Origin: Saprospiraceae bacterium
GTDB taxonomy: Bacteria > Bacteroidota > Bacteroidia > Chitinophagales > Saprospiraceae
DNA length: 64,000 bases
Assembly: GCA_020631235.1 (NCBI GenBank)
Contig: JAHDHQ010000016.1
Span: forward strand, 1-64,000
Reading direction: 5' to 3'
The position numbers and the translations under genes are program-made. The notes below the pieces were generated by a model. It saw only the letters and a program-made list of their open reading frames with translations, ran no database searches and had not been told where the DNA came from. Below, piece by piece: positions 1 through 7,983 of the stretch; the first letter of the stretch is position 1, and the number at the start of each line of letters is the position of its first letter.

Positions 1-1
1 T

Positions 2-292
2 GAAAGTGAAGCAATGGATATGGAGCACGAGTTGCGAGCTGAGGCTTGGGTAAGAATTACCGCTGAGAATGTTGACAGTATTCCAGGTAATGTTATAAGT
101 TTATGGGCAAGCACAATAGAAGGTCATTCAATCAGTCTCCCAAATTTTAATAAGAAATATAAGATCGATGGGAATCTTAATTACATTATAATGTATAGAG
201 AGCAATCCCCATCATTACCAGACCCTCAAACATATGAAATCAAAGTATTTGCAGACAAAGGAGATACGACTTATTTAGACATAAAATATTAA
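2..292 (+). CDS. Tandem small lipoprotein, copy 1 (5' end outside window)
   Basis: C-terminal half of the first visible member of a tandem lipoprotein family. The reading frame is open from base 2 (residues ESEA then MDMEHELRAEAWVR), so the gene continues upstream of the window and the ATG at 14 is internal. The remaining part matches copies 3 and 4 almost base for base to the stop, differing mainly at synonymous sites (for example gcagacaaaggagatacg versus gcggacaaaggagataca near 251-268). This is C-terminal type I of the array. Function unknown. Full-length relatives downstream carry a lipoprotein signal and a carboxypeptidase-regulatory-like beta-sandwich. Confidence 0.8.
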   Translation, partial: ESEAMDMEHELRAEAWVRITAENVDSIPGNVISLWASTIEGHSISLPNFNKKYKIDGNLNYIIMYREQSPSLPDPQTYEIKVFADKGDTTYLDIKY

Positions 293-315
293 CCAAAAAC
301 GTACTCAAAGAAACC

Positions 316-909
316 ATGCTTATTGTGAAAAACGTAATAAAAATAACAATCCTCCTATTTACGATCAGCCTATTTTCATGTGGAAAAGAAAGATGCAGTG
401 GAGTATGTGTAGAAGGCATTGTGACTGACTACGGAAACGGCATGCCGATAGAAAATGTCTTTATATCCATCTATGAAAAAGGAGGACAGCTATTAGACAC
501 CGTTAGGACTGACGAAAATGGACTATATACAGCCTGTGTTGATGATATAGGTTCTCTTTCATTGTATAGAGCAGAACTAGAAAAAGAAGGTTATTGGGAA
601 CATCATGGATATGAATTTTTTGAAAGTGAAGCAATGGATATGGAGCACGAGTTGCGAGCTGAGGCTTGGGTAAGAGTTAAAGCAATGAATGTGGACACAA
701 TAGAAGGTAATCAGATATTACTTTCAGTCGCAAATGGTAACTCAATCACAATATTTGGAGGATTTGGAGATTTTGACGATTTATTTTTAATTACAGGAGA
801 TATTGAAAATGAAATCAGATACAAACCTAACATAATAGATGGTGAATTTATCTTCAGAAATATTTTCACCCCTTCACATGATACTACAATAGTCGAAATA
901 CTTTATTAA
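316..909 (+). CDS. Tandem small lipoprotein, copy 2 (variant C-terminus)
   Basis: Predicted outer-membrane or surface lipoprotein. The N-terminal hydrophobic segment ends in a lipobox (SLFSC|GKE). Next is a stretch resembling the carboxypeptidase regulatory-like fold (VEGIVTDYGNGMPIENVFIS ... RTDENGLYTACV), then a conserved ESEAMDMEHELRAEAWVR segment. From about base 673 the C-terminus is unlike copies 1, 3 and 4 (NQILLSVANGNSITIFGGFG...), while bases about 413-672 are nearly identical to copy 4: a sharp mosaic boundary. Start is ambiguous. ATG 316 is absent from copy 4 (ACG there), whose start aligns with GTG 325 here (VKNVIKIT). Function unknown; no neighbour gives a role. Confidence 0.8.
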   Translation: MLIVKNVIKITILLFTISLFSCGKERCSGVCVEGIVTDYGNGMPIENVFISIYEKGGQLLDTVRTDENGLYTACVDDIGSLSLYRAELEKEGYWEHHGYEFFESEAMDMEHELRAEAWVRVKAMNVDTIEGNQILLSVANGNSITIFGGFGDFDDLFLITGDIENEIRYKPNIIDGEFIFRNIFTPSHDTTIVEILY

Positions 910-940
910 CCAAAAAAATATACCAAAAACAGATTTTTTT

Positions 941-982
941 ATGAGAAACTACACAACGTGTGGTGCATTACATAACAATTAG
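941..982 (+). pseudogene. Relic 5' end of the secreted ORF found intact at 2891
   Basis: A 13-codon reading frame (MRNYTTCGALHNN, stop TAG) lies in the spacer before copy 3. Its first ~25 bases (atgagaaactacac...) and the bases before it match the start of the 51-residue ORF at 2891, then diverge and stop. It is best read as the truncated 5' end of that gene carried along when the lipoprotein unit was duplicated. It marks the duplication junction and is unlikely to be functional. Confidence 0.5.
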
Positions 983-986
983 AATT

Positions 987-1574
987 ATGAAAAACATTTC
1001 AACATTATTTAGTCTACTTATATTACTGTGTCTCTTTTCCTGCGGAAAACAAAGATGCAATGGAGTATGTGTAGAAGGCATTGTGACTGACTACGGAAAC
1101 GGCATGCCGATAGAAAATGTCTTTATATCCATCTATGAAAAAGGAGGACAGCTATTAGACACCCTTAGGACTAACGAAAATGGCTTATATACAGCCTGTG
1201 TTGATAATATTGGTTCTTTATCATTATATAGAGCAGAAATAGAAAAAGAAGGTTATTGGGAACATCATGGAGCAGAATTTTTTGAAAGTGAAGCAATGGA
1301 TATGGAGCACGAGTTGCGAGCTGAGGCTTGGGTAAGAATTACCGCTGAGAATGTTGACAGTATTCCAGGTAATGTTATAAGTTTATGGGCAAGCACAATA
1401 GAAGGTCATTCAATCAGTCTCCCAAATTTTAATAAGAAATATAAGATCGATGGGAATCTTAATTACATTATAATGTATAGAGAGCAATCCCCATCATTAC
1501 CAGACCCTCAAACATATGAAATCAAAGTATTTGCGGACAAAGGAGATACAACTTATTTAGACATAAAATATTAA
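987..1574 (+). CDS. Tandem small lipoprotein, copy 3
   Basis: 195-residue lipoprotein. Start set at ATG 987 (MKNISTLFSLLILLCLFSC|GKQ), which gives a textbook signal peptide and lipobox. The longer frame from GTG 960 would add nine residues that no other copy of this spacer class needs. It has the carboxypeptidase-regulatory-like segment (VEGIVTDYGNGMPIENVFIS) and C-terminal type I, near-identical to copies 1 and 4. It differs from copies 2 and 4 in the middle (DNIGSLSLYRAEIEKEG, HHGAEFF versus DDIG...AELEKEG, HHGYEFF). It belongs to the spacer type that carries the relic ORF upstream, like copy 5. Cellular role unknown. Confidence 0.85.
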   Translation: MKNISTLFSLLILLCLFSCGKQRCNGVCVEGIVTDYGNGMPIENVFISIYEKGGQLLDTLRTNENGLYTACVDNIGSLSLYRAEIEKEGYWEHHGAEFFESEAMDMEHELRAEAWVRITAENVDSIPGNVISLWASTIEGHSISLPNFNKKYKIDGNLNYIIMYREQSPSLPDPQTYEIKVFADKGDTTYLDIKY

Positions 1575-1606
1575 CCCAAAACCTACTCAAAGAAATCACG
1601 CTTGTT

Positions 1607-2194
1607 ATGAAAAACATAATAAAAATAACAATCCTACTATTTACGATCAGCCTCTTTTCCTGCGGAAAACAAAGATGCAGTGGAGTATGTGTAGAAGGCA
1701 TTGTGACTGACTACGGAAACGGCATGCCGATAGAAAATGTCTTTATATCCATCTATGAAAAAGGAGGACAGCTATTAGACACCGTTAGGACTGACGAAAA
1801 TGGACTATATACAGCCTGTGTTGATGATATAGGTTCTCTTTCATTGTATAGAGCAGAACTAGAAAAAGAAGGTTATTGGGAACATCATGGATATGAATTT
1901 TTTGAAAGTGAAGCAATGGATATGGAGCACGAGTTGCGAGCTGAGGCTTGGGTAAGAATTACCGCTGAGAATGTTGACAGTATTCCAGGTAATGTTATAA
2001 GTTTATGGGCAAGCACAATAGAAGGTCATTCAATCAGTCTCCCAAATTTTAATAAGAAATATAAGATCGATGGGAATCTTAATTACATTATAATGTATAG
2101 AGAGCAATCCCCATCATTACCAGACCCTCAAACATATGAAATCAAAGTATTTGCAGACAAAGGGGACACAACTTATTTAGACATAAAATATTAA
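1607..2194 (+). CDS. Tandem small lipoprotein, copy 4
   Basis: 195-residue lipoprotein (MKNIIKITILLFTISLFSC|GKQ). It is a chimera of its neighbours. The signal peptide and central segment follow copy 2, and the C-terminus after the conserved AEAWVR follows copies 1 and 3. The spacer before it is the short 32-bp type also seen before copy 2. Same beta-sandwich-like domain as the rest of the array. The near identity of separate blocks to different neighbours indicates recent duplication plus gene conversion rather than simple descent. No catalytic residues are apparent. Confidence 0.85.
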   Translation: MKNIIKITILLFTISLFSCGKQRCSGVCVEGIVTDYGNGMPIENVFISIYEKGGQLLDTVRTDENGLYTACVDDIGSLSLYRAELEKEGYWEHHGYEFFESEAMDMEHELRAEAWVRITAENVDSIPGNVISLWASTIEGHSISLPNFNKKYKIDGNLNYIIMYREQSPSLPDPQTYEIKVFADKGDTTYLDIKY

Positions 2195-2225
2195 CCAAAA
2201 ATATATACCAAAAACAGATTTAATT

Positions 2226-2267
2226 ATGAGAAACAACACAACGTGTGGTGCATTACATAACAATTAG
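2226..2267 (+). pseudogene. Second relic 5' end in the array spacer
   Basis: Thirteen codons (MRNNTTCGALHNN, stop TAG) in the spacer before copy 5, differing by very few bases from the relic at 941. It shows the same truncated match to the start of the ORF at 2891. Its recurrence at the same place in alternate spacers supports the dimeric (two-gene) duplication unit. Confidence 0.5.
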
Positions 2268-2271
2268 AATT

Positions 2272-2859
2272 ATGAAAAATATGTCAAAATTATTTAGCCT
2301 TCTTATAATACTTTGTCTCTTTTCTTGCGGAAAAGAAAGATGTAGTGGCGTATGTGTTGAAGGTGTTGTGACTGACTTCGGAAACGGCATGCCCATAGAA
2401 AATGTCTTTATATCCATCTATGAAAAAGGAGGACAGCTATTAGACACCGTTAGGACTGACGAAAATGGACTATATACAGCCTGTGTTGATGATATAGGTT
2501 CTCTTTCATTGTATAGAGCAGAACTAGAAAAAGAAGGTTATTGGGAACATCATGGATATGAATTTTTTGAAAGTGAAGCAATGGATATGGAGCACGAGTT
2601 GCGAGCAGAGGCTTGGGTTAGGATAACTGCTGAGAATGTTGACTCGATTGAAGGAGAAATAATCACATTAAGTGCAGCCACAATAGGTAACCACACAATT
2701 AGTCTACCAAATTATAATGAAAAATACAAAATTATTGGGAATATGGATTATTTAGTAAGATATCAAGTACTATCTACTATAATACCAGACCCTCCAATGT
2801 TTGAAATTAAAGTATTTGCGGACAAAGGAGATACAACTTACTTAGACATAAAATATTAA
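2272..2859 (+). CDS. Tandem small lipoprotein, copy 5 (most diverged C-terminus)
   Basis: 195-residue lipoprotein, start set at ATG 2272 (MKNMSKLFSLLIILCLFSC|GKE) rather than the upstream GTG frame at 2245. The central block (ENVFISIYEKGGQLLDTVRT) is shared with the other copies. After AEAWVRITAENVDSI it departs from type I at the DNA and protein level (EGEIITLSAATIGNHTISLP...), although the ends (EIKVFADKGDTTYLDIKY) agree. It is therefore a third C-terminal variant, probably the least homogenised copy. Function unknown. Confidence 0.85.
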   Translation: MKNMSKLFSLLIILCLFSCGKERCSGVCVEGVVTDFGNGMPIENVFISIYEKGGQLLDTVRTDENGLYTACVDDIGSLSLYRAELEKEGYWEHHGYEFFESEAMDMEHELRAEAWVRITAENVDSIEGEIITLSAATIGNHTISLPNYNEKYKIIGNMDYLVRYQVLSTIIPDPPMFEIKVFADKGDTTYLDIKY

Positions 2860-2890
2860 TCGAAAATAATATCCAAAAACAGATTTAATT

Positions 2891-3046
2891 ATGAGAAACT
2901 ACACTAAATGCGGCTTAGCAACGCTATGCCTTTTATTAACCTTTTGTTGCTATTCACAAAGTAATTGTTGGCCACAAGAATATATGGCCAATCAAATATT
3001 TTTAAAATGTGATGATAGCGGAATACTTTCCAAGAATATGAAATAA
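2891..3046 (+). CDS. Short secreted ORF at end of the array
   Basis: 51-codon frame (MRNYTKCGLATLCLLLTFCC..., SQSNCWPQEYMANQ) with a convincing hydrophobic signal segment ending near CYSQ, then a short Cys-containing tail. It is not recognised as a family. It is the only full-length version of the sequence whose first codons are repeated as relics at 941 and 2226. It could be a genuine small secreted protein or the truncated remainder of a longer gene; the abrupt stop ten bases before the next ATG favours partial decay. Confidence 0.45.
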   Translation: MRNYTKCGLATLCLLLTFCCYSQSNCWPQEYMANQIFLKCDDSGILSKNMK

Positions 3047-3055
3047 TTTTGAAAC

Positions 3056-3730
3056 ATGAAAAACACTATATTTTATGCATCTATTACTATTTTTTTCTTG
3101 ACAATTACAAGCTGTGGATGGAGAAATGATTGTGTTGTAAATTATGACATACAAGTACCATTAGAATTAAATTCTTTTGATAGCATTGTCCATGTTGGAG
3201 ATACGATAAATATTAAAATGTCCACAGATAATACTGAACTATATGATGCTATTGGAGATCGAACAATACATATACCTAATTTTGACCCTTTATTGACGAT
3301 ACAATTTTTCAGATTGGATACTCTCCCATTACAAGAAGTATTTATGGAATCTGACATAATTATTGATGAAGCATTTTCTTATGAATTGGAATCAGTAGCT
3401 AATATTCCAAGAGTTCTCTTAATGAGAGGAATAAAAAGTGACGAATTAAGCTCTCAATTTGAATTGTCGATTGTCTCGAATATTAAGCCAGGAACTTACG
3501 CTATTCATTTTGTGCCTTTCTTGAGGTTTAATTCCGAAATTGTAGATTTTGAAGGCAAATGTGATGATAGAAGTAAAATAGAAGTTACTTTTTTACTGCC
3601 TGAAGAAAAGATTATTAACGAAGATATTCTTGATGAATTCAGTAAAATGGTCCAGTATGATACATTATGGGAAGGAAAATCTGGTGCTTATAATTTAAGC
3701 TCTTCTTATTATTTTAAGGTTATCGAATAG
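3056..3730 (+). CDS. Hypothetical lipoprotein
   Basis: 224-residue predicted lipoprotein: hydrophobic N-terminus with lipobox (TITSC|GWRN), then an acidic, beta-rich region with no recognised motif. Starts ten bases after the short ORF at 2891, so probably co-transcribed with the array. It differs in sequence from the array lipoproteins, although both have a Cys-plus-charged start to the mature part. Phrases such as VHVGDTINIKMSTDN suggest an Ig-like or DUF-type beta-sandwich of the sort common in Bacteroidota surface lipoproteins; this is inference. No function assigned. Confidence 0.75.
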   Translation: MKNTIFYASITIFFLTITSCGWRNDCVVNYDIQVPLELNSFDSIVHVGDTINIKMSTDNTELYDAIGDRTIHIPNFDPLLTIQFFRLDTLPLQEVFMESDIIIDEAFSYELESVANIPRVLLMRGIKSDELSSQFELSIVSNIKPGTYAIHFVPFLRFNSEIVDFEGKCDDRSKIEVTFLLPEEKIINEDILDEFSKMVQYDTLWEGKSGAYNLSSSYYFKVIE

Positions 3731-3823
3731 GAATATATGTTAAGCTCCAAATTAGCGAGAATCAAAAAAGTTGATTAAATGATTATAATCTTAAATTGTC
3801 TAGAAATTTAGAACTTTTCATTT

Positions 3824-4441
3824 CTATAAAAATTCGCTCAGCTTGATTCTTAAAGCTACAAGAGGCGAATTCTCGATAAAGTACTTGTTCTTTGAGAAGT
3901 TTTCACCGTAAGTCTCATTCAATTCCTCCACAAAAGCCAATACTTTTCTGTTATTATAAAAACTGCTAGTTACCCCAAACTTTAAATAAGCTTTATTTCT
4001 ATTTTTTTTCAAATTGACTAAAACACCAGTGCTTAAGTTAGCGGCGATGAAATTTCTACTTTCAATATTTGCATTAAAATAATTAACGTTCTCAACATTA
4101 ACTCTTCGACTTTCATGATAGGTTCTACCAATGCTAATGCTTACAAATGGTTTATATCTTTTAATGTCATTTTTACTCTTTACGTATTCAGCACCTACAA
4201 CAATAGACTTTCCTTCAAAAACATTTAGGCCTAATGAGGTAAAGGCATCAATGTTTTCTGATAATTCATAATTGATTTTCACCCCTAAACCTCCATAATC
4301 TACACCACCACCTAGACCCATCGACATTTTATTTAAAACAGCAGGAACCTGTCCATACATGAGCGAACAGTTAAAAACTAAACAAATGAGGATTGGTAGA
4401 AAATAAATGCCAGAAAATCGGTAAACCTTAGAATGGTCCAT
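3824..4441 (-). CDS. Small outer-membrane beta-barrel-like protein
   Basis: About 205 residues. Start set at the ATG at 4441 (MDHSKVYRFSGIYFLPILIC) because it places the hydrophobic signal segment (ending SLMYGQ) close to the N-terminus; an ATG six codons upstream (4459) is possible. The mature part has alternating glycine/aromatic strands (LGGGVDYGGLGVKINYELS, FVSISIGRTYH, LALRIKLSEFL-like end) typical of small porin-like or OmpW/opacity-like eight-stranded barrels. The C-terminal residue is hydrophobic. Convergent with the lipoprotein at 3056. Specific function unknown. Confidence 0.65.
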   Translation of the reverse strand: MDHSKVYRFSGIYFLPILICLVFNCSLMYGQVPAVLNKMSMGLGGGVDYGGLGVKINYELSENIDAFTSLGLNVFEGKSIVVGAEYVKSKNDIKRYKPFVSISIGRTYHESRRVNVENVNYFNANIESRNFIAANLSTGVLVNLKKNRNKAYLKFGVTSSFYNNRKVLAFVEELNETYGENFSKNKYFIENSPLVALRIKLSEFL

Positions 4442-4585
4442 TTTGTTATTTTTTGTCAAGATAGTTTTAATGTTCGATTAATCTAAAGCCCTTTTCAATG
4501 ATTTGGTCAATTGACCTAATAAACAACTCTAAATAAGCAATATGGTAAAGCTAATTAACCAAGTATAAACCCAATTACACTAAAG

Positions 4586-5398
4586 CTAGTTTGACTTATC
4601 TGCTAAGACAGCTTGCCCTTTAACTAACCAGGCTACCCCAAAAGCCCACAAACAAATACTTTCTATCCAAAAGATAGGATTCCATTGGTTAACCCATTCA
4701 TCTTGAGTGGTTTCTTTACCTGCCATTAGGAAATAGACTAAGCCTGCTAACAAGGCAACTATAATGACAGTGCCACATATATAGTAAATCCTATTACGCT
4801 TTTTCTTTTGAAGATGTATCGTCCTAATAGCTTCTTTTGAATGTTCGCTTTTAGTAAATAAACATAGTATCACATAGGCTAATATGATAAAAAACAACAC
4901 CGCTGCAATGAAATGAATTTTTTCGATCATTGTATGGCTAAAGTGCGCCGGCAGCTGACATTCAGCAGTATGTATGCCCCAGTTAAGCCCTTGATAAATA
5001 TGCTCACAAGTACGTTGTTCAGCACATTGAGTGGTAGCGTGATCTATGATGTCTTGTACCGTGTTCTCTGGTCTAGTCGGAAAAAAAGCCACAATGAGCG
5101 CTAGTATGGCTGCTAAGCGCAACCATATATAGTCCAGATCTTTCCCTCGATAGGTAAGCAAAATAGCCGATATTAAACAAATAACGCCTACAAACACATC
5201 ACCCATAAAGGTGTGGTAATAAGCACTAATAGCATGTTGCACATCAATTGCGCCATAATAAAAGGAGTTGCCCACTATCAAGATAATGGGCAATAAAATA
5301 CCTATTACTCCTACAGCTTTCCGTAAACTCATGTAGGAAATAACCATCTCGGCTTGTTCTTGCTGATACTCTGTATCCTGTATTAATGTTCGATCCAT
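4586..5398 (-). CDS. Multi-pass membrane protein of unknown function
   Basis: 270 residues with about six predicted transmembrane segments (for example AVGVIGILLPIILIVGNSFY, DVFVGVICLISAILLTY, IAAVLFFIILAYVILCLF, VIIVALLAGLVYFLMAG). The motif HAISAYYHTFMGDVFVG is shared with uncharacterised bacterial integral-membrane proteins (DUF998-like in general character; assignment not certain). Two Cys in a periplasmic-looking loop (TQCAEQRTCEH) and a third (AECQLP) could form a disulfide. Isolated gene, with ~190 and ~290 bp of noncoding DNA around it. No transport or enzymatic motif seen. Confidence 0.7.
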   Translation of the reverse strand: MDRTLIQDTEYQQEQAEMVISYMSLRKAVGVIGILLPIILIVGNSFYYGAIDVQHAISAYYHTFMGDVFVGVICLISAILLTYRGKDLDYIWLRLAAILALIVAFFPTRPENTVQDIIDHATTQCAEQRTCEHIYQGLNWGIHTAECQLPAHFSHTMIEKIHFIAAVLFFIILAYVILCLFTKSEHSKEAIRTIHLQKKKRNRIYYICGTVIIVALLAGLVYFLMAGKETTQDEWVNQWNPIFWIESICLWAFGVAWLVKGQAVLADKSN

Positions 5399-5690
5399 AA
5401 CTATCGCTTTTGTTTGTTTTTATTTACGATTAAAAGAAGTTTGTCCATAAGTATAAGATAGGCTAAAAAAGTGACCTTGGCTTATGACTAAACTAAAAAT
5501 GAGAAAGGACTTCCTCCTTAGATTAAGGACAGTCGATATAGAATTTATTTGAGCTCAGTATTCTTTTTAAGGCTATAAACCATAGAAGTTTTAAAGGGTA
5601 ATTCTATGATAAAAACCATAGGTATCCTCTATGAGCTAGTATCTTATACTAAAGCATGATGTATTTTTTTGGCCAATGTTGGATTAAATA

Positions 5691-7805
5691 TTACTCCTCT
5701 TTGATCATTTTTTGGACACACACCTCGGTGTGATCTTCGTTTTCTACATGTAAAAAGAAAGCTCCAGCTGGTAAATCTTCTAAATCTATCACAGCTTCAC
5801 TACCTAAACCTTCTAGTGTACTATGCACATTACCTATAGCATCATAGATTGTGAGCGTGTACCTTTCCATTAAACCACGTACTACAAAATACTGATCAGC
5901 AGGATTAGGATATACTTCTACACAGTTATTATTGACCGAAATATTAGTGGTCTCGCTTATGGTTGCATCATTGGTAAAATAAGAAAGTAATCGGATGTAG
6001 GCAGCTTGATAATATATGGCAGGCTCCGTTATTTCCCAGGAACTTTCAGGAAAACCATCGTTAAACTGAGCATAAGCTTTCTGTGCAGGCTGACCTGCTG
6101 GTGGCGTCACATCTCCAGAATAATAAAAATTAGGACCTCCGGTTACAAAGCCAGGAGCAGGGCCATAATCATCTTCTTTAACATTATCCCATTCAGTACC
6201 ATTGTCAAACCAAAAATGATAAATTTCGTCTACACATCGGTCGCCGCCATAGGCATACATATTAGAGAGTAAGACTAATCCTAATGGATTAAGGCCATGC
6301 ATAAAGTGGACATGTTCTCGCGCTTTTTCTAGGAGATCTTCGTTTAATGCTGGATGCACATCGTGTTCATGAAACAACATGATAACATTAGCCAAATTGG
6401 ATTTTACTTGAGTAGATCCCCAAGAATACATATAATCAGGAACATTGGACCGATATAAATCCGCATCTGAAAACAAATAAAAATCTTCATAATTATTGTC
6501 TAAAGCATCGAAAGCAGAATCGGTGATTATACTTATTGCCTCACTATCGGCGCCAGGCAAAGTAGTATATCTTAATAATGCTTCGTTTAATGGCATTAAG
6601 TAAGGTCCCCAATATCCAGCCGAAATTTGCTCGCTCCCTTGGTAATATTGTATAAAGAAATCATCGTATTTCTGATCGCCTGTGAGCTCATATAAATAAA
6701 CAGAGGCTATTACAGCAGCATCGTATTGTTTATCATAATCCCAGTCTGCATCTCCTGCTTTTATTGTGCCATCATCACATTCATAGTCTAGATCGTCATT
6801 ATTAAATTTTGTTTCGAAATAATCCCAACATTGAACAGCCCTAGTTTCTAAATCCATAGCATAGTCTTGCTGATCAGTCTCATCCTCAAAAACAATAGCG
6901 GCTCTTGCCATCATGCTCGCTATAGCTATACTGGCCGTAGTACATTCAGGTCCATAATATCGGAGATCCGAATTAGCACTCGGTGGAGAAGATGCATTAT
7001 CATCGTAGGTGATGTTTCCCATTTTTATATGGGCTGTGCCATCAGTACTGCTCATTTTCATGAGCCAATCAAGTTCCCATTGCAATTCGTTTAAAATATC
7101 CGCTAATCCATCTCCTGATTCTGGAATGTTACTTTGATCATCAAAGGCGGAAGGGTTGTCCTCATAAGCGCCTATTAGATTGTGGATGACATCATGGGCA
7201 AAACTCACGTATTTGTTGTTATCACCTGCATCAAACCATCCACCGGATAAATCTTTTTCAAGGTCTGCATTATCCTGATCATACACGTATCTACATTCGC
7301 TGTCTTGCAAAGGATTCATAAAATTCATCCCATCGGCAAATCCAGTAGGTACATACTCAGTTTTCTTTTCATCATTACACCGGTTATAGTAAAACATTTT
7401 GGTGGCGAGGTCAAGCACTTGCTTATAGGGATTAGCATTTATTGTAAAAGGAGCTGAAGAAGCATCATTATCTACATCGTACACATAAAAGCTGCCTTCT
7501 TCTGATACACTAGAAAAATCAAACCACCAGCCTTTATCTCCTGATTGTCCGTGCGTTTCTCCATTATTCCACATGGTGGCTTCTGCCGAAAACACAACAG
7601 CATCTGTCAAGTAATTTCTTAATTCTATGCTGCTTCCAGGGGTATAGGATAAAGTGCTGTTGTATCCACTTTGAGGGTCAGAAAGCACCGCTACTTTATT
7701 AGATGTTGGCAGGTAACCGAATTGGTCAACATGGATGTGCTCGCTAATTTGAGCAAAAGAATGTAGGCTGATTAAAGAGAAAAATATGTATGAGAATAAA
7801 CGCAT
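5691..7805 (-). CDS. T9SS-exported glycoside hydrolase family 9 endoglucanase
   Basis: 704 residues; likely cleaves beta-1,4-glucan (cellulose or mixed-linkage) outside the cell by the inverting GH9 mechanism. Order: signal peptide (1-19, ending SFAQ), CelD_N Ig-like domain (~20-125, HVDQFGYLPTSNKVAV), GH9 (alpha/alpha)6 barrel (~130-620), C-terminal T9SS type A sorting domain (~630-704, VYPNPADQYFVVRG). Catalytic signatures are intact: GGWFDAGDNNKYVSF with DAGD at 192-195 holding the catalytic base, and SSWEITEPAIYYQAAYI with the acid Glu near 594. No CBM is recognised. It is not within an obvious polysaccharide utilisation locus: no SusC/SusD neighbours. Confidence 0.93.
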   Translation of the reverse strand: MRLFSYIFFSLISLHSFAQISEHIHVDQFGYLPTSNKVAVLSDPQSGYNSTLSYTPGSSIELRNYLTDAVVFSAEATMWNNGETHGQSGDKGWWFDFSSVSEEGSFYVYDVDNDASSAPFTINANPYKQVLDLATKMFYYNRCNDEKKTEYVPTGFADGMNFMNPLQDSECRYVYDQDNADLEKDLSGGWFDAGDNNKYVSFAHDVIHNLIGAYEDNPSAFDDQSNIPESGDGLADILNELQWELDWLMKMSSTDGTAHIKMGNITYDDNASSPPSANSDLRYYGPECTTASIAIASMMARAAIVFEDETDQQDYAMDLETRAVQCWDYFETKFNNDDLDYECDDGTIKAGDADWDYDKQYDAAVIASVYLYELTGDQKYDDFFIQYYQGSEQISAGYWGPYLMPLNEALLRYTTLPGADSEAISIITDSAFDALDNNYEDFYLFSDADLYRSNVPDYMYSWGSTQVKSNLANVIMLFHEHDVHPALNEDLLEKAREHVHFMHGLNPLGLVLLSNMYAYGGDRCVDEIYHFWFDNGTEWDNVKEDDYGPAPGFVTGGPNFYYSGDVTPPAGQPAQKAYAQFNDGFPESSWEITEPAIYYQAAYIRLLSYFTNDATISETTNISVNNNCVEVYPNPADQYFVVRGLMERYTLTIYDAIGNVHSTLEGLGSEAVIDLEDLPAGAFFLHVENEDHTEVCVQKMIKEE

Positions 7806-7983
7806 AAGATTCTATTTTAAATAGGAACGTGTGAGTAATAAAAACTCAGGGATAATAGACAAACAAAATAGATTATACTTGGTTTAGGTTTTTGTGATTA
7901 AAAAAGCCGGATCGGTGATAACTAGAATTGTTGATAAGCAATTTCGCATGATCACTCTTGTCACCCTACTTTTTGTTAACAAA

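Larger units (their letters stand above)
2..2890 (+). repeat. Tandem dimer repeat of lipoprotein genes, ~1.28 kb period
   Basis: Five gene copies alternate between two spacer types: a 32-bp spacer (before copies 2 and 4) and a ~77-bp spacer containing a relic ORF (before copies 3 and 5). Stop codons fall at 292, 909, 1574, 2194 and 2859. Every second copy is separated by 1282 or 1285 bp, so the unit of duplication is a pair of genes. The left end is cut by the window, so the array may be longer. Confidence 0.8.

Noticed and set aside
3044-3051. TAATTTTG before the lipoprotein at 3056 as a promoter
   Set aside because: It overlaps the stop codon of the preceding ORF and would leave no leader before ATG 3056; likely coincidental in AT-rich DNA.
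5399-5690. Gap between the membrane protein and GH9 genes as a possible ncRNA
   Set aside because: Some short inverted matches (ccatag/ctatgg) but no extended helix or promoter; nothing supported.
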